The notes under the pieces were generated by a model. That model made no database searches, had not been told where the DNA came from, and was given only the letters and a program-made list of their open reading frames with translations. Below are positions 1 through 8,292 of a DNA stretch of 36,732 nucleotides, one piece after another. Location of the stretch: NCBI GenBank assembly GCA_937950565.1, contig CALFCS010000152.1:1-36732 (forward strand). Direction: 5' to 3'. A program made the translations under genes and the position numbers. The DNA is from an uncultured Lachnospiraceae bacterium. GTDB lineage: Bacteria; Bacillota; Clostridia; Lachnospirales; Lachnospiraceae. Within the stretch, counting starts at the first letter, position 1. Each line of letters starts with the position of its first letter.

Positions 1-1
1 C

Positions 2-385
2 AGATTTTATGACCCAGAGACAGGAAGGTTTGTCAGTGCGGATGATGTGGATGTGTTGGATGTGGAGCAGAGGAATCTGGATTAGCATAACTTGTATGCA
101 TATTGCTTGAATAATCCGGTAAGTCATAAGGATTCTAAGGGATTGTTTGCATTAGCAGTTGTGGCGGCCGCCACAATATGCGGAGCATTGATAGGAGGAA
201 CACTTGGAGCTGCAGAGGCAGTTGCAAAAGGCGAAGATGTTGGAAGAGCTGCTACAAAAGGTGCTTTGACTGGTGCAGCTATGGGAGTGAGACTTATCAA
301 TCCAAAATCTGGTAATTCAAAATCCAAGAAAACATCATGGGCGGTACAATCTCAGGATAGAAGATATTTTCCAGTTCAAATTTAA
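2..385 (+). pseudogene. RHS-repeat protein C-terminal fragment with in-frame stop
   Basis: The frame enters from the left edge with RFYDPETGRFVSADD, the hallmark of the RHS-repeat-associated core domain that closes the shell of RHS/YD-repeat polymorphic toxins. It runs to NLYAYCLNNPVSHKDSKG, the usual end of that core, but a TAG stop at 83-85 splits it where family members normally carry a sense codon (CAG to TAG is one change). After the core comes a Gly/Ala-rich segment (GALIGGTLGAAEAVAKG), typical of the pre-toxin linker, and then about 30 residues with no toxin domain I recognise before the stop at 383-385. It is most likely a dead or orphan toxin tail. The small ORFs that follow resemble the immunity and orphan-cassette zone often found behind RHS genes. 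The upstream part lies outside the window. Confidence 0.72.
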
Positions 386-475
386 TAAAACAACGGTTTT
401 ATAATACAATTCCAGGGAGATTATATGCATGTAAGGAAATAAGATATTTGAGCAGTTAAAAGGAGTTATTGCAGG

Positions 476-1123
476 ATGAAAATAAGTGTAGACCATTATA
501 AAATGACAATTCGTACATTAGAGGGAATAGTTCGTAGTATAGTATTTTTGTTGATAGTGTTGTTTGGCCTTGGAGTCTTTGTTTCTACAGTGATTTCTTT
601 CCCCGATGCTTTTAGACATACATATACAATTTTATTTGTGATATTATTTTTCTTGGTTGCTGTTAGCTTTGCAATTTGTTTGCTTTGTATGCAGGTACAT
701 ACTTATATCATAGATGAAAGAGGAGTGTATTGGAAAGGGCTGGTCATGGAAGAACTATTACGTTGGGATGAGATGAAGGATTATGGGAAGGCATATCTGT
801 TAGGCTGCTATTTTTCCGAGCAGGAGCTTCCGGAAGAAGAGAAACTGGATTATGGAATTTTTACCGGTTGGGTGCTTTTGTTAAAAAAAGCACGAAAGAT
901 TCCATACACAAAAGGATGGTTTAGGAAAGCAGTGAGGGTAATTTTAGAGATTATCTGGCTGCCGTTATGCATCCAGTCTCAACGGAACAGGAGAATTACA
1001 AAAAGCCGGCTTATTACGATTCCGTGGAGTCCGGAAATTGAACGGCATGTTAAAATGCTGGAAAGAGTGCGGAATAAAGATATGATGGAACTAATTCGTA
1101 AAGAAATGGATGAAGAATGGTAA
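476..1123 (+). CDS. Hypothetical two-helix membrane protein
   Basis: A 215-residue protein that I cannot assign to a family. The start follows a good AAAGGAG site. Residues about 20-40 and 50-72 are strongly hydrophobic and should form two membrane helices. The rest is a charged cytoplasmic domain opening with TYIIDERGVYWKG and LLRWDEMKDYG, a strand-rich layout that recalls PH-like or YcxB-type domains of small bacterial membrane proteins. That resemblance is weak and is inference only. Its position directly behind an RHS toxin tail makes an immunity-type role possible, but nothing in the sequence proves this. A hairpin terminator follows the stop. Confidence 0.7.
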   Translation: MKISVDHYKMTIRTLEGIVRSIVFLLIVLFGLGVFVSTVISFPDAFRHTYTILFVILFFLVAVSFAICLLCMQVHTYIIDERGVYWKGLVMEELLRWDEMKDYGKAYLLGCYFSEQELPEEEKLDYGIFTGWVLLLKKARKIPYTKGWFRKAVRVILEIIWLPLCIQSQRNRRITKSRLITIPWSPEIERHVKMLERVRNKDMMELIRKEMDEEW

Positions 1124-1149
1124 TAACTGCTCTGCATAATAACAAAAGA

Positions 1150-1190
1150 ATGGCTGCCTGATATTACTTTAAGGGCAGTCATCTCTTTTA
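1150..1190 (+). terminator. Intrinsic terminator after the 215-aa gene
   Basis: ATGGCTGCC at 1150-1158 pairs with GGCAGTCAT at 1174-1182 (nine pairs, one G-U), followed by CTCTTTTA. It lies about 27 bases after the stop codon. Confidence 0.6.
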
Positions 1191-1209
1191 CGAAGGGAGT
1201 GAAAGGAAG

Positions 1210-1332
1210 ATGAAACGAATTTTTATAATAATAAGTAGTATTCTCGGTGGACTGGCAAGTGCATGGTTCGGTGGTTGGGATATGATATTGCAGACGTTTG
1301 ACAGGGCAAGAGCGCAGGGGGTAAGTTATTAG
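1210..1332 (+). pseudogene. Truncated phage-holin-like ORF (40 aa)
   Basis: ATG at 1210 follows GAAAGGAAG and opens a 40-codon frame ending with TAG at 1330. The first 29 residues, including SSILGGLASAWFGGWD and MILQT, match the N-terminal hairpin of the toxin-secretion/phage-lysis holin family (Phage_holin_4_1 type), where a GGWD motif precedes the second membrane helix. Instead of that helix and the usual IDYxTG motif, the frame ends in FDRARAQGVSY. The protein therefore has one membrane helix and looks like a holin cut at its second segment. It could still be made as a short membrane peptide, so calling it dead is inference. Confidence 0.5.
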
Positions 1333-1350
1333 TATGGATGGAGGAGTAAA

Positions 1351-1770
1351 ATGACAGTAGATAAAAGGGCCATAGAGGAACAAGAGGTATTAAAGTCGAA
1401 AAGATTTTCTTCTTATAAAGGGAAGAAAGTGGTTCGAACGAACTTTAGCCGTTCAGGTTCCTTTGGAGTGTTGTTTATAAGACGTAATCTTGAGCTAAAT
1501 ATTGAGGGGATAGATGAAGTGCGGCATGAGTATGGGCATACCAGGCAGTTGGAACGGCTGGGGGTATGGAAATACTTTTGGTGTATTGGAATACCCTCAT
1601 TTTTCAATTGGGGAAGCGGAGAATATTATGATAAACCATGGGAGGTCACAGCGGATGTATATGGAGGAGTAGAATCCAGAATCCCGGATGAGGATACGGT
1701 GGCGGCAGGATTTGATTATCTGGAGAGGAGCGAAAGGTATGGGATGTTTGTTTGGTTCAAGAGAGTTTAG
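1351..1770 (+). CDS. Orphan HEYGH zincin-like protein (RHS toxin-type domain)
   Basis: A 139-residue soluble protein with a GGAGG site before its ATG. It holds RHEYGHTRQLERLG (about residues 58-71), an HExxH-type zinc motif, and downstream PWEVTADVYGGV (about 97-108), where an acidic residue could supply the third ligand. Very similar 'SFGxxFxxRN ... HEYGHTxQ ... PWExxAD' blocks occur at the C-terminal ends of clostridial RHS-repeat proteins, so this is probably a toxin-tip-type domain standing alone. There is no signal peptide. The neighbourhood (RHS tail, holin remnant) supports an orphan cassette. Peptidase activity is inferred from the motif only; it could be a degenerate, non-catalytic domain. 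Confidence 0.6.
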   Translation: MTVDKRAIEEQEVLKSKRFSSYKGKKVVRTNFSRSGSFGVLFIRRNLELNIEGIDEVRHEYGHTRQLERLGVWKYFWCIGIPSFFNWGSGEYYDKPWEVTADVYGGVESRIPDEDTVAAGFDYLERSERYGMFVWFKRV

Positions 1771-1905
1771 AAGCGGTGTTATGAGAATCATTTAAGCCTA
1801 TGGCATCTGTTGCAGTTAGAATAGGAAATTTCTTTATTACAGGAATTTTTTCCATAAGTGCTGTGTATGATATTAATAAGAAAATGGATAAAGGTAAGGG
1901 ATACT

Positions 1906-2313
1906 ATGGGGAAATGGTATGCATATATGATTCCGGTGTTCCTGGTTTTGCTTCTTGCGGGCTGTTCAGCAGGAAAAGATAAGGCAGAAAAATTAAGAGA
2001 TGTAGAGTTTACGGTTATAAAACCTGAGGATGTGCCGGAGGAAATGAAGAAGCTGATAGAGGAAGAAAAGGAGGAGCCGTTCAGGCTCACTTATGCGGAT
2101 GAAGGATACCTTTATATTGCGCAGGGATATGGAAAAAAAGATACTAGTGGTTATAGCGTTCAAGTAGAAGACTGCTATGAAACGGAAAACACAATATGTA
2201 TAAAGACAAATCTTGAGGGACCTCCGAAAGAAGAAGAACCGGTCGAAAAGAATACTTACCCGTATGTGGTAATTAAGACGGAATATATTGAAAAAAATGT
2301 GGTATTTGATTAG
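1906..2313 (+). CDS. PrcB C-terminal-domain lipoprotein
   Basis: Encodes 135 residues when started at the ATG at 1906, which follows AAAGGTAAGGG; an earlier in-frame ATG at 1858 would add residues that spoil the signal peptide. Residues 1-20 are a lipoprotein signal with lipobox LLAGC, so the mature protein begins at Cys20 and is anchored to the outer face of the membrane. The C-terminal half (GYGKKDTSGYSVQVEDCYE, then YPYVVIKTEY) matches the PrcB_C-type domain: a GYG-K-T-GGYS-like segment and a PYVVIK strand. That domain was named after a protease-stabilising protein; its job in Clostridia is unknown. It sits 11 bases before the SPOCS/LysM gene and is probably co-transcribed with it. Confidence 0.72.
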   Translation: MGKWYAYMIPVFLVLLLAGCSAGKDKAEKLRDVEFTVIKPEDVPEEMKKLIEEEKEEPFRLTYADEGYLYIAQGYGKKDTSGYSVQVEDCYETENTICIKTNLEGPPKEEEPVEKNTYPYVVIKTEYIEKNVVFD

Positions 2314-2324
2314 GAGGAAGAGAG

Positions 2325-3884
2325 ATGGATTATGAAAGAAAAGAGCTGGAAGTATATCGGCAGGGAAAGGTGCTTTCTGACCAGTTTTATATTGATGATG
2401 ATTACAATGTGCCGGACGCAAGAAGTGATGTAAAAAATGTGATTTTAGGGGAAGGAAGCCTGAATATTGAAGATATGAGAATTCAGGACAGTTACATACG
2501 GGTATCCGGGAAACTGATATTCAAGGTGCTTTATGCATCGGATGAAGAGCCGGCGAGGATTTGTGCGCTGGAGGGGCGGATTCCTTTTGAAGAAATGGTG
2601 TACATGGAGGAGCCGTGTGAGGGGAATCTGTTTGTGAAGGATGTGCAGACGGATTTGACAGTCACAGTGATTCACTCACGGAAGCTGAATATAAAGACAT
2701 TTGTGGAGCTTCAGATTTCATCACAGGACCGCAATGGAATTACACTTACGACGGATGCAGATGCGGATTTTCCTATATATAAAAAGTACCGGAAACAGGA
2801 ATTGCTGAATTTGTTCACGGTTAAAAAGGATACATACCGGATTAAAGAAGAGGTGTCAATCGGAGGGACGAAGGAGTGCGTCGGCACCTTGCTGTGGACA
2901 GAGGTATTGAGCCGGAAGCTGGATACGAGGATTGCGGAAAATGAACTGCTTTTGAATGGCGAACTGCTTTTCTTCTGTTTTTATGAATCACCGGATGGAA
3001 AGACAGACTGGCTGGAGCAGACTATTCCATATGAGGGCCGTATGGAATGTCACGGGGCGGGAGACCATATGTACCATCATATTTATCCGACACTTACTGA
3101 TGTAAGTGTGGATCCCCGCATGGATGAAGATGGAGAAATGCGGATTCTTGGCGTGGAAGCAACATTGGAAGCGAGACTTCTTGTCTGCGAGGAGGAAACG
3201 GTAGATGTTCTGGAGGATATTTACTCGTTAAACTGTACCTGTGCGCCGCGGACAGAGGAAAAGGAGGCAGAATGTCTTCTGATGCAGAATCATTCGAAAT
3301 GCAGGATTGCAGAGAGGCTGTCGCTTCCTGAGATTAAAGACGACATTCTTCAGATATGCCACAGCAGCGCCAGAATCCAGATTGAACATATGGAAACGGA
3401 AAAGGAAGGAATCCGGATAGAGGGGATGCTGCATATCTATTTTCTGTATGTAAAGGCGGACGATTCCGTACCATTTGCAGTCTGGCAGGGAATGGTGCCA
3501 TTTTCTTATCTGCTTGAGAGTAATGAAACAACGGAGGATATGAGATATGATATTACGTGTGCGGTGGAGCAGTTATCAGTCGGACTTCTGGGAAGTGATG
3601 AGATTGAGGTGAAGGCGGTACTTGCATTTAACAGTTTTCTGCGCCGTCCGGTACGGATATATAATATAGAAGAGATTGCCTGCGAGCCTGCAGATCTGGA
3701 AGAATTGGAAAGAAGGCCGGGAATTGTAGGATATACGGTGAAAGACGGAGATGACTTGTGGAAGCTTGCAAAGAATTATAATACTACAAAGGAAAGTATT
3801 ATGGAAGTAAATGAATTGGGAACAGAAGAGATAAAAGTGGGAGATAAATTATTGATTTTTAAGGAAAATATGAGTATACTATAA
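2325..3884 (+). CDS. SPOCS (DUF3794) and LysM domain protein
   Basis: A 519-residue protein behind AGGAGGAAG. It has repeated SPOCS/DUF3794-type beta units, for example VSGKLIFKVLYASDEEP near 60, VEATLEARLLVCEEE near 275 and VKAVLAFNSFLRRPVRIYN near 425. A LysM domain closes it from Tyr470 (YTVKDGDDLWKLAKNYN, then IMEVNEL and VGDKLLIF). SPOCS domains occur in clostridial and bacillar spore-coat or spore-associated proteins, and LysM binds N-acetylglucosamine polymers, so the protein probably sits at the forespore or coat interface with cortex peptidoglycan. It lacks an export signal, as is usual for proteins assembled from the mother cell. No sporulation promoter could be pinned down. Confidence 0.85.
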   Translation: MDYERKELEVYRQGKVLSDQFYIDDDYNVPDARSDVKNVILGEGSLNIEDMRIQDSYIRVSGKLIFKVLYASDEEPARICALEGRIPFEEMVYMEEPCEGNLFVKDVQTDLTVTVIHSRKLNIKTFVELQISSQDRNGITLTTDADADFPIYKKYRKQELLNLFTVKKDTYRIKEEVSIGGTKECVGTLLWTEVLSRKLDTRIAENELLLNGELLFFCFYESPDGKTDWLEQTIPYEGRMECHGAGDHMYHHIYPTLTDVSVDPRMDEDGEMRILGVEATLEARLLVCEEETVDVLEDIYSLNCTCAPRTEEKEAECLLMQNHSKCRIAERLSLPEIKDDILQICHSSARIQIEHMETEKEGIRIEGMLHIYFLYVKADDSVPFAVWQGMVPFSYLLESNETTEDMRYDITCAVEQLSVGLLGSDEIEVKAVLAFNSFLRRPVRIYNIEEIACEPADLEELERRPGIVGYTVKDGDDLWKLAKNYNTTKESIMEVNELGTEEIKVGDKLLIFKENMSIL

Positions 3885-3904
3885 GCATATTGTATACAAG
3901 ATAC

Positions 3905-4005
3905 AGAGTACAAAATGCAAAGCATAAGATGTAAGGCATGAAGTGTCAAGAACGAAATGTAAAGAACGAAGTGTAAAGTATAAAATACAAAATACAATAC
4001 AAGGA
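3905..4005 (+). repeat. Degenerate tandem repeat upstream of ispE
   Basis: The gap before ispE is filled with related purine-rich units. The clearest are three 14-mers in tandem: CATGAAGTGTCAAG (3937-3950), AACGAAATGTAAAG (3951-3964) and AACGAAGTGTAAAG (3965-3978), flanked by shorter units such as AAAATACA. The last unit runs into the AAGGAG site of ispE. Copies differ by substitutions and the period is not a multiple of three. Confidence 0.6.
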
Positions 4006-4013
4006 GATAAGAC

Positions 4014-4889
4014 ATGGACCGATTAGAACTGAAAGCGATGGGAAAGATTAATCTGGGACTGGATGTACTTGGAAAAAGAGAAAATGGTTATCATGATGTA
4101 CGTATGGTGATGCAGACGGTGTACTTATATGACCAGGTTATACTGACAAGGACGAAGACCCCGGGGATACGTGCAGAGTCGAATCTCCGGTTTCTGCCTT
4201 CCGATGAAGGGAATCTTGCCTGCAGGGCGGCAAGGCTTCTGATGGATGAATTTGGAATTGAAGGCGGCTTGCATATCACGTTGAAAAAGCGGATCCCGGT
4301 AGCGGCAGGAATGGCGGGTGGCAGTGCTGACTGTGCGGCAGTTCTTTTTGGAATGAATCGCATGTACGGTCTGGGGCTTTCTGAGGAAGAGTTAAAGAAA
4401 CGTGGGGTAGAGCTTGGCGCGGATGTTCCATACTGTATCATGCGGGGAACGGTTCTTGCAGAAGGAATTGGTGAGAAGCTGACGCCGCTTCCGCAGTGCC
4501 CGAAGGCATATGTGTTGCTTGCGAAGCCTCCGGTCAGTGTTTCTACCAGGACGGTATATGAAGACCTGGATTCACTTGCGGACTACCGGCATCCGGATAT
4601 TGATGGGATTATTGATGGGCTAAAATGCCAGAATCTTGAAAAAGTGGCGTCATGTATGGGAAATGTATTGGAGGAGGTTACGATTCCAAGACTTCCGATA
4701 ATTGAACAGATAAAAGATGTGATGAAACAGGGCGGCGCGCTGGGAGCTATGATGAGCGGGAGCGGACCTACTGTTTTCGGATTGTATGAGAACCGTGAAA
4801 TGGCAAGGAAATGCGCAGAGAAGATAAGAGAGATGAAACTAACAAAGCAGGTGTATGTAACAGGGATACATCATGCAAGGAGGAAATAG
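4014..4889 (+). CDS. ispE: 4-diphosphocytidyl-2-C-methyl-D-erythritol kinase
   Basis: IspE phosphorylates CDP-methylerythritol with ATP in the non-mevalonate (MEP) isoprenoid pathway. The 291-residue length is normal for this GHMP-kinase family. Visible motifs are KINLGLDVLGKRENGYHDV at the N-terminus (substrate site, Lys11), the glycine-rich ATP loop PVAAGMAGGSAD around 95-106 with catalytic Asp106, and MMSGSGPTVFGLY near the C-terminus. The start is fixed by AAGGAG ten bases upstream. Only three bases separate it from the GntR gene, and with spoIIR following this matches a gene order common in Lachnospiraceae. Confidence 0.96.
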   Translation: MDRLELKAMGKINLGLDVLGKRENGYHDVRMVMQTVYLYDQVILTRTKTPGIRAESNLRFLPSDEGNLACRAARLLMDEFGIEGGLHITLKKRIPVAAGMAGGSADCAAVLFGMNRMYGLGLSEEELKKRGVELGADVPYCIMRGTVLAEGIGEKLTPLPQCPKAYVLLAKPPVSVSTRTVYEDLDSLADYRHPDIDGIIDGLKCQNLEKVASCMGNVLEEVTIPRLPIIEQIKDVMKQGGALGAMMSGSGPTVFGLYENREMARKCAEKIREMKLTKQVYVTGIHHARRK

Positions 4890-4892
4890 AAA

Positions 4893-5570
4893 ATGGAACC
4901 AAATTTTAGTGTCGACATGAACGAGTATCTGCCACTTCGGGATGTCGTATTTAAAACACTCAGACAGGCAATTCTGCGGGGAGAATTAAAACCGGGTGAA
5001 AGGCTGATGGAAATCCAGCTCGCCAATAAGCTGGGAGTAAGCCGTACTCCAATCCGCGAAGCCATCCGTAAGCTTGAATTGGAGGGACTTGTGTTGATGA
5101 TTCCGAGAAAGGGCGCAGAGGTTGCTGAAATCACAGAAAAAAACTTGCGGGACGTTCTGGAAGTAAGAAGGGCGCTGGAGGAATTATCCGTGCAGCTGGC
5201 GTGTGACAGAATTACGGAGGAAGAGATTCAGAGTCTGGAAAGGGCGGCAGAGGAATTTGCAAGAAGTCTGAAAAACGAGGATGTTACGAAAATTGCTGAG
5301 GCAGATGTGAATTTTCATGATATTATCTACAAGGCAACAGATAATCAGAGGTTGATACAGCTTCTGAGTAATTTAAGAGAGCAGATGTACAGATACCGGG
5401 TGGAATATCTGAAAAACCCGGAGGTACATGAGCAATTGATTAGAGAGCATGAAGAAATTATTTGTTATATTAAAAAACATGAGAAGGAAAAGGCAGTTAA
5501 GATTGTCTGTGAGCATATTGATAATCAGGTGAATACAGTCACCAGTGTGATCCGGACAAAACACAACTAA
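4893..5570 (+). CDS. GntR-family transcriptional regulator (FadR/FCD type)
   Basis: A 225-residue DNA-binding protein. Residues 10-75 form the GntR winged helix: LRQAILRGELKPGERLME, then LGVSRTPIREAIRKLE as the recognition helix. Residues about 82-215 form an all-helical FCD ligand domain, with the likely metal ligands Asp138, His142 (DVNFHDI), His186 (IREHEE) and His208 (VCEHID). FCD regulators usually sense small organic acids, but the ligand here cannot be read from sequence. It is translationally close to ispE (three-base gap, GGAGG inside the ispE end), so it is probably expressed with it. No obvious operator was identified. Confidence 0.92.
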   Translation: MEPNFSVDMNEYLPLRDVVFKTLRQAILRGELKPGERLMEIQLANKLGVSRTPIREAIRKLELEGLVLMIPRKGAEVAEITEKNLRDVLEVRRALEELSVQLACDRITEEEIQSLERAAEEFARSLKNEDVTKIAEADVNFHDIIYKATDNQRLIQLLSNLREQMYRYRVEYLKNPEVHEQLIREHEEIICYIKKHEKEKAVKIVCEHIDNQVNTVTSVIRTKHN

Positions 5571-5647
5571 TTGCGATAGAGATGGAATAAAATGAGAAAA
5601 TATGTGCATACTCTGAACATCTTATAGATGTCAGGGAGGTACATAAA

Positions 5648-6358
5648 ATGACAGAATATTTTAGAAAACAGATTTTCAGGAAAAAAGATAGAACAAAAAA
5701 GGCAGTCTGTGTTATACTTGGAGTCTGTACAGCTCTGCTGTTTACTGGAATGATTATAGAAAACAGGGCAGGACTTGTGGAAGCGAAGGAGCAGGAGGTT
5801 CAAAAGGAGCTGGCAGAAGAAGTATTTCGTTTTCATGTGCTGGCAGATAGTGACAGCGAAGAGGATCAGGAGATAAAACTGATTGTGCGTGACGAGGTAC
5901 TTTCTTATATGAAGGAAAATATGGAGGAAGATACAGATTCCCCGGAAGGATGTACATATGAACCATCGGTAGAGAGTACGAAAAGGTGGGCATGTGAACA
6001 TCTTGAGGAGATTGAAAGTCTGGCGGACCGGGTGCTCCGGGAACATGGTTTTAAGTATCGCTCGAAGGCGGAGGTGACAACGTGTTATTTTCCGGAGAAA
6101 CGCTATGGAGATATTACATTCCCATGTGGAGAATATGAAGCGCTCCGGATAAAGCTTGGCAGGGCATCGGGACATAACTGGTGGTGTGTATTGTATCCGA
6201 ATCTTTGTTTTATCAGCCAGACGTGTGCCTGTGTGAGTGAAGAAGGAAAAGAAGAATTAAAAGAGGCGCTGGAGGATGAGGAATATGAATTGGTTACAGC
6301 GCCTTCTGAATTTAAGGTGAGATGGTTCTTCTTTGGAGACCGTACAGAAGAAAAATAA
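5648..6358 (+). CDS. spoIIR: Stage II sporulation protein R
   Basis: SpoIIR is the forespore-made signal that triggers SpoIIGA to process pro-sigma-E in the mother cell. The 236-residue protein starts after GGGAGGT. It has one N-terminal membrane or signal helix (about residues 20-40), then the family core: FRFHVLADSDSEEDQEIKL around 60, the GDITFPCGEYEALRIKLG block near 158, and GHNWWCVLYPNLCF. These are all strongly conserved family signatures. In other spore-formers the gene is under sigma-F; no clear sigma-F promoter was located here. spoIIID, a sigma-E target acting later in the same programme, lies 26 kb downstream. Confidence 0.95.
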   Translation: MTEYFRKQIFRKKDRTKKAVCVILGVCTALLFTGMIIENRAGLVEAKEQEVQKELAEEVFRFHVLADSDSEEDQEIKLIVRDEVLSYMKENMEEDTDSPEGCTYEPSVESTKRWACEHLEEIESLADRVLREHGFKYRSKAEVTTCYFPEKRYGDITFPCGEYEALRIKLGRASGHNWWCVLYPNLCFISQTCACVSEEGKEELKEALEDEEYELVTAPSEFKVRWFFFGDRTEEK

Positions 6359-6380
6359 CAGATATGAAGGAGACTTTGCG

Positions 6381-7568
6381 ATGACCGAATTTCTGGTAAA
6401 GCATTTTATAAAGAATTATGAAGATACAAGTGATGGAGCAGTCCGGACAGCATATGGAGTCCTTGCAAGTGTGGCAGGCATCTTTTGTAATGTTGTTTTA
6501 TTTCTTATGAAGGCTGTAATAGGATTTTTGCTTCATAGTATTTCGGTTACCGCAGATGCATTTAACAATCTGTCAGATGCGGGTTCGTCGATTATCGGGC
6601 TTGTGGGAGTGAAGATGGCAAGTAAGCCTGCCGACAGGGACCATCCTTTTGGACATGGCAGGATTGAGTATATAGCGGCGCTTGTGGTGGCGTTTCTGGT
6701 GCTGGAGGTAGGTTTTACATTTCTGAAAGACTCCATCGGAAAGATACGGAATCCGGAAGAACTGAAATTCCAGACTGTGTCGGTGGTCGTATTATTTCTT
6801 TCAATAGGGGTAAAGCTCTGGCTTGGGTTATTTAACCGGAAGCTGGGACACCGGATTCAGTCGAAGGTGATGCTTGCAACAGCGACAGATTCGATGGGAG
6901 ACGTGCTTACAACAGCGGCTACGATTGCATCTCTTATGTTCTGGAAATTTACCGGAATTAATATTGACGGTATTGTGGGAATTGGTGTTTCGCTGGTTGT
7001 TATGTGGGCAGGAGTCGGCATTGCGAAGGATACGCTGGAGCCATTGATTGGAGAGGCGGTAGACCCGGCGGAGTATGAGAAGATTACGGAATTTGTACAA
7101 GGCTACGATGGGATTCTGGGAAGTCATGATCTGATTGTACATAATTATGGGCCGGGAAGAAGTATGGCTTCGATTCATGCGGAGGTACCCAATGACGTGG
7201 ACATTGAGGTGTCCCATGAGATTATTGACAAGATTGAGCGGGATGCTGTAAAGCAGCTGAATTTATTTCTTGTGATACATATGGATCCGGTAGAGACGAA
7301 GAATGAGCATGTTCTTTCTGTGAAAAAACAGGTGCTTCAGATATTAGATGCACTAGATTCCAATGTGAGTATCCATGATTTCCGTATGGTAGATGGAATG
7401 AATCAGATTAATCTGATTTTTGATATGGTGGTTCCTTATGAATACGATAAAGAAAAACAGGATGAAATACGAACATCGCTGGTCCGTCTTCTTCAGCTTA
7501 CGGATAAGCGGTATCAGTGTGTGATTACGGTTGAAAGGAGTTACATTGGACATGCAGAAGAGTCATAA
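6381..7568 (+). CDS. Cation diffusion facilitator metal exporter
   Basis: An integral membrane metal/proton antiporter of the CDF family, 395 residues from the ATG at 6381, which has GAAGGAG ten bases upstream; a longer frame from 6333 would overlap spoIIR and lacks such a site. Six membrane helices span about residues 25-235 and a cytoplasmic regulatory domain follows. The transport-site motifs are ADAFNNLSDAG (Asp59, Asn63) and ATDSMGDVLTT (two Asp four apart), with HPFGHGRIEY between helices. Asp-x3-Asp in helix 5 is the pattern of manganese-type CDFs and differs from the His/Asp of zinc exporters such as YiiP, so Mn(II) export is a reasonable guess. It overlaps the thioesterase gene by 17 bases. 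Confidence 0.92.
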   Translation: MTEFLVKHFIKNYEDTSDGAVRTAYGVLASVAGIFCNVVLFLMKAVIGFLLHSISVTADAFNNLSDAGSSIIGLVGVKMASKPADRDHPFGHGRIEYIAALVVAFLVLEVGFTFLKDSIGKIRNPEELKFQTVSVVVLFLSIGVKLWLGLFNRKLGHRIQSKVMLATATDSMGDVLTTAATIASLMFWKFTGINIDGIVGIGVSLVVMWAGVGIAKDTLEPLIGEAVDPAEYEKITEFVQGYDGILGSHDLIVHNYGPGRSMASIHAEVPNDVDIEVSHEIIDKIERDAVKQLNLFLVIHMDPVETKNEHVLSVKKQVLQILDALDSNVSIHDFRMVDGMNQINLIFDMVVPYEYDKEKQDEIRTSLVRLLQLTDKRYQCVITVERSYIGHAEES

Positions 7569-8271
7569 ATATACATTTGAAAGCAGAATCCGTTTCAGTG
7601 AAGCGGACCATACGGAGAAAATTACACTTCCCGGGATTATTAATTATTTCCAGGACTGCAGTATCTTCCAGTCGGAAAGCATCGGCCTTGGACTGGATTA
7701 TTTGTCAGAGAAGAAAAGGGCGTGGGTTCTTTCCTCCTGGCAGGTCGAGGTGGAGCGTTATCCGAGGCTTGGAGAAGAGATAAGAGTCAGCACATGGGCG
7801 ACAGATTTCAAGGGGATACTTGGCAGCAGAAATTTCAGTATGGAGAGTCCTGAGGGAGAAATGCTTGCATATGCCAATTCACTCTGGGTATATATGGACA
7901 TGGAGAAGGGACGGCCGGTAAAACCGGAGCAGATGGAAATTGAGCGGTATGGGACAGACAGGGCGCTTGAGATGGAAGAACTGTCCCGGAAAGTCAAATT
8001 ACCGCAGGGAGCAGAAAAATGTCCGGAATTTCCGGTTCGTAAATACCATATCGATACAAATGAGCATGTAAATAATTGCCAATATGTACAGATGGCAATG
8101 GAAATGCTTGAGGGGGACAGGGAGATAAAACGTCTTCGTGCAGAATATAAAAAATCAGCAGTATATAAAGACCGGATTGTGCCGTATGTAGTCCGTGGGG
8201 AAGATGATACGACGGTAGGACTGTGCGATACAAATGGACAGGCTTATGCAGTCATAGAGTTTAAATTTTAG
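7552..8271 (+). CDS. Acyl-ACP thioesterase
   Basis: Releases free fatty acids from acyl carrier protein and so ends chain elongation. Starting at the ATG at 7552 (AAAGGAG twelve bases upstream) the protein has 239 residues, typical of the bacterial FatA/FatB-like family, with two tandem hot-dog folds. The first fold shows INYFQDCSIFQSESIGLG and RAWVLSSWQVEVERYP. The second carries the catalytic signature HIDTNEHVNNCQYVQMA, with the conserved Asp, Asn and His. It begins inside the CDF gene, so the two are translationally coupled, and cvfB follows after 21 bases. Confidence 0.9.
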   Translation: MQKSHKYTFESRIRFSEADHTEKITLPGIINYFQDCSIFQSESIGLGLDYLSEKKRAWVLSSWQVEVERYPRLGEEIRVSTWATDFKGILGSRNFSMESPEGEMLAYANSLWVYMDMEKGRPVKPEQMEIERYGTDRALEMEELSRKVKLPQGAEKCPEFPVRKYHIDTNEHVNNCQYVQMAMEMLEGDREIKRLRAEYKKSAVYKDRIVPYVVRGEDDTTVGLCDTNGQAYAVIEFKF

Positions 8272-8292
8272 TACACGAGTAGGAGAAAGAAT

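Noticed and set aside
1800..1982. Open frame of 60 codons before the PrcB-type lipoprotein gene
   Set aside because: It overlaps the lipoprotein start in another frame, has no ribosome binding site and no family-like sequence.
3776..4015. Minus-strand frame of 79 codons across the ispE leader
   Set aside because: It is a by-product of the AT-rich tandem repeat; the repetitive Leu/Tyr/Phe peptide follows the DNA repeat, and it overlaps the SPOCS/LysM gene end.
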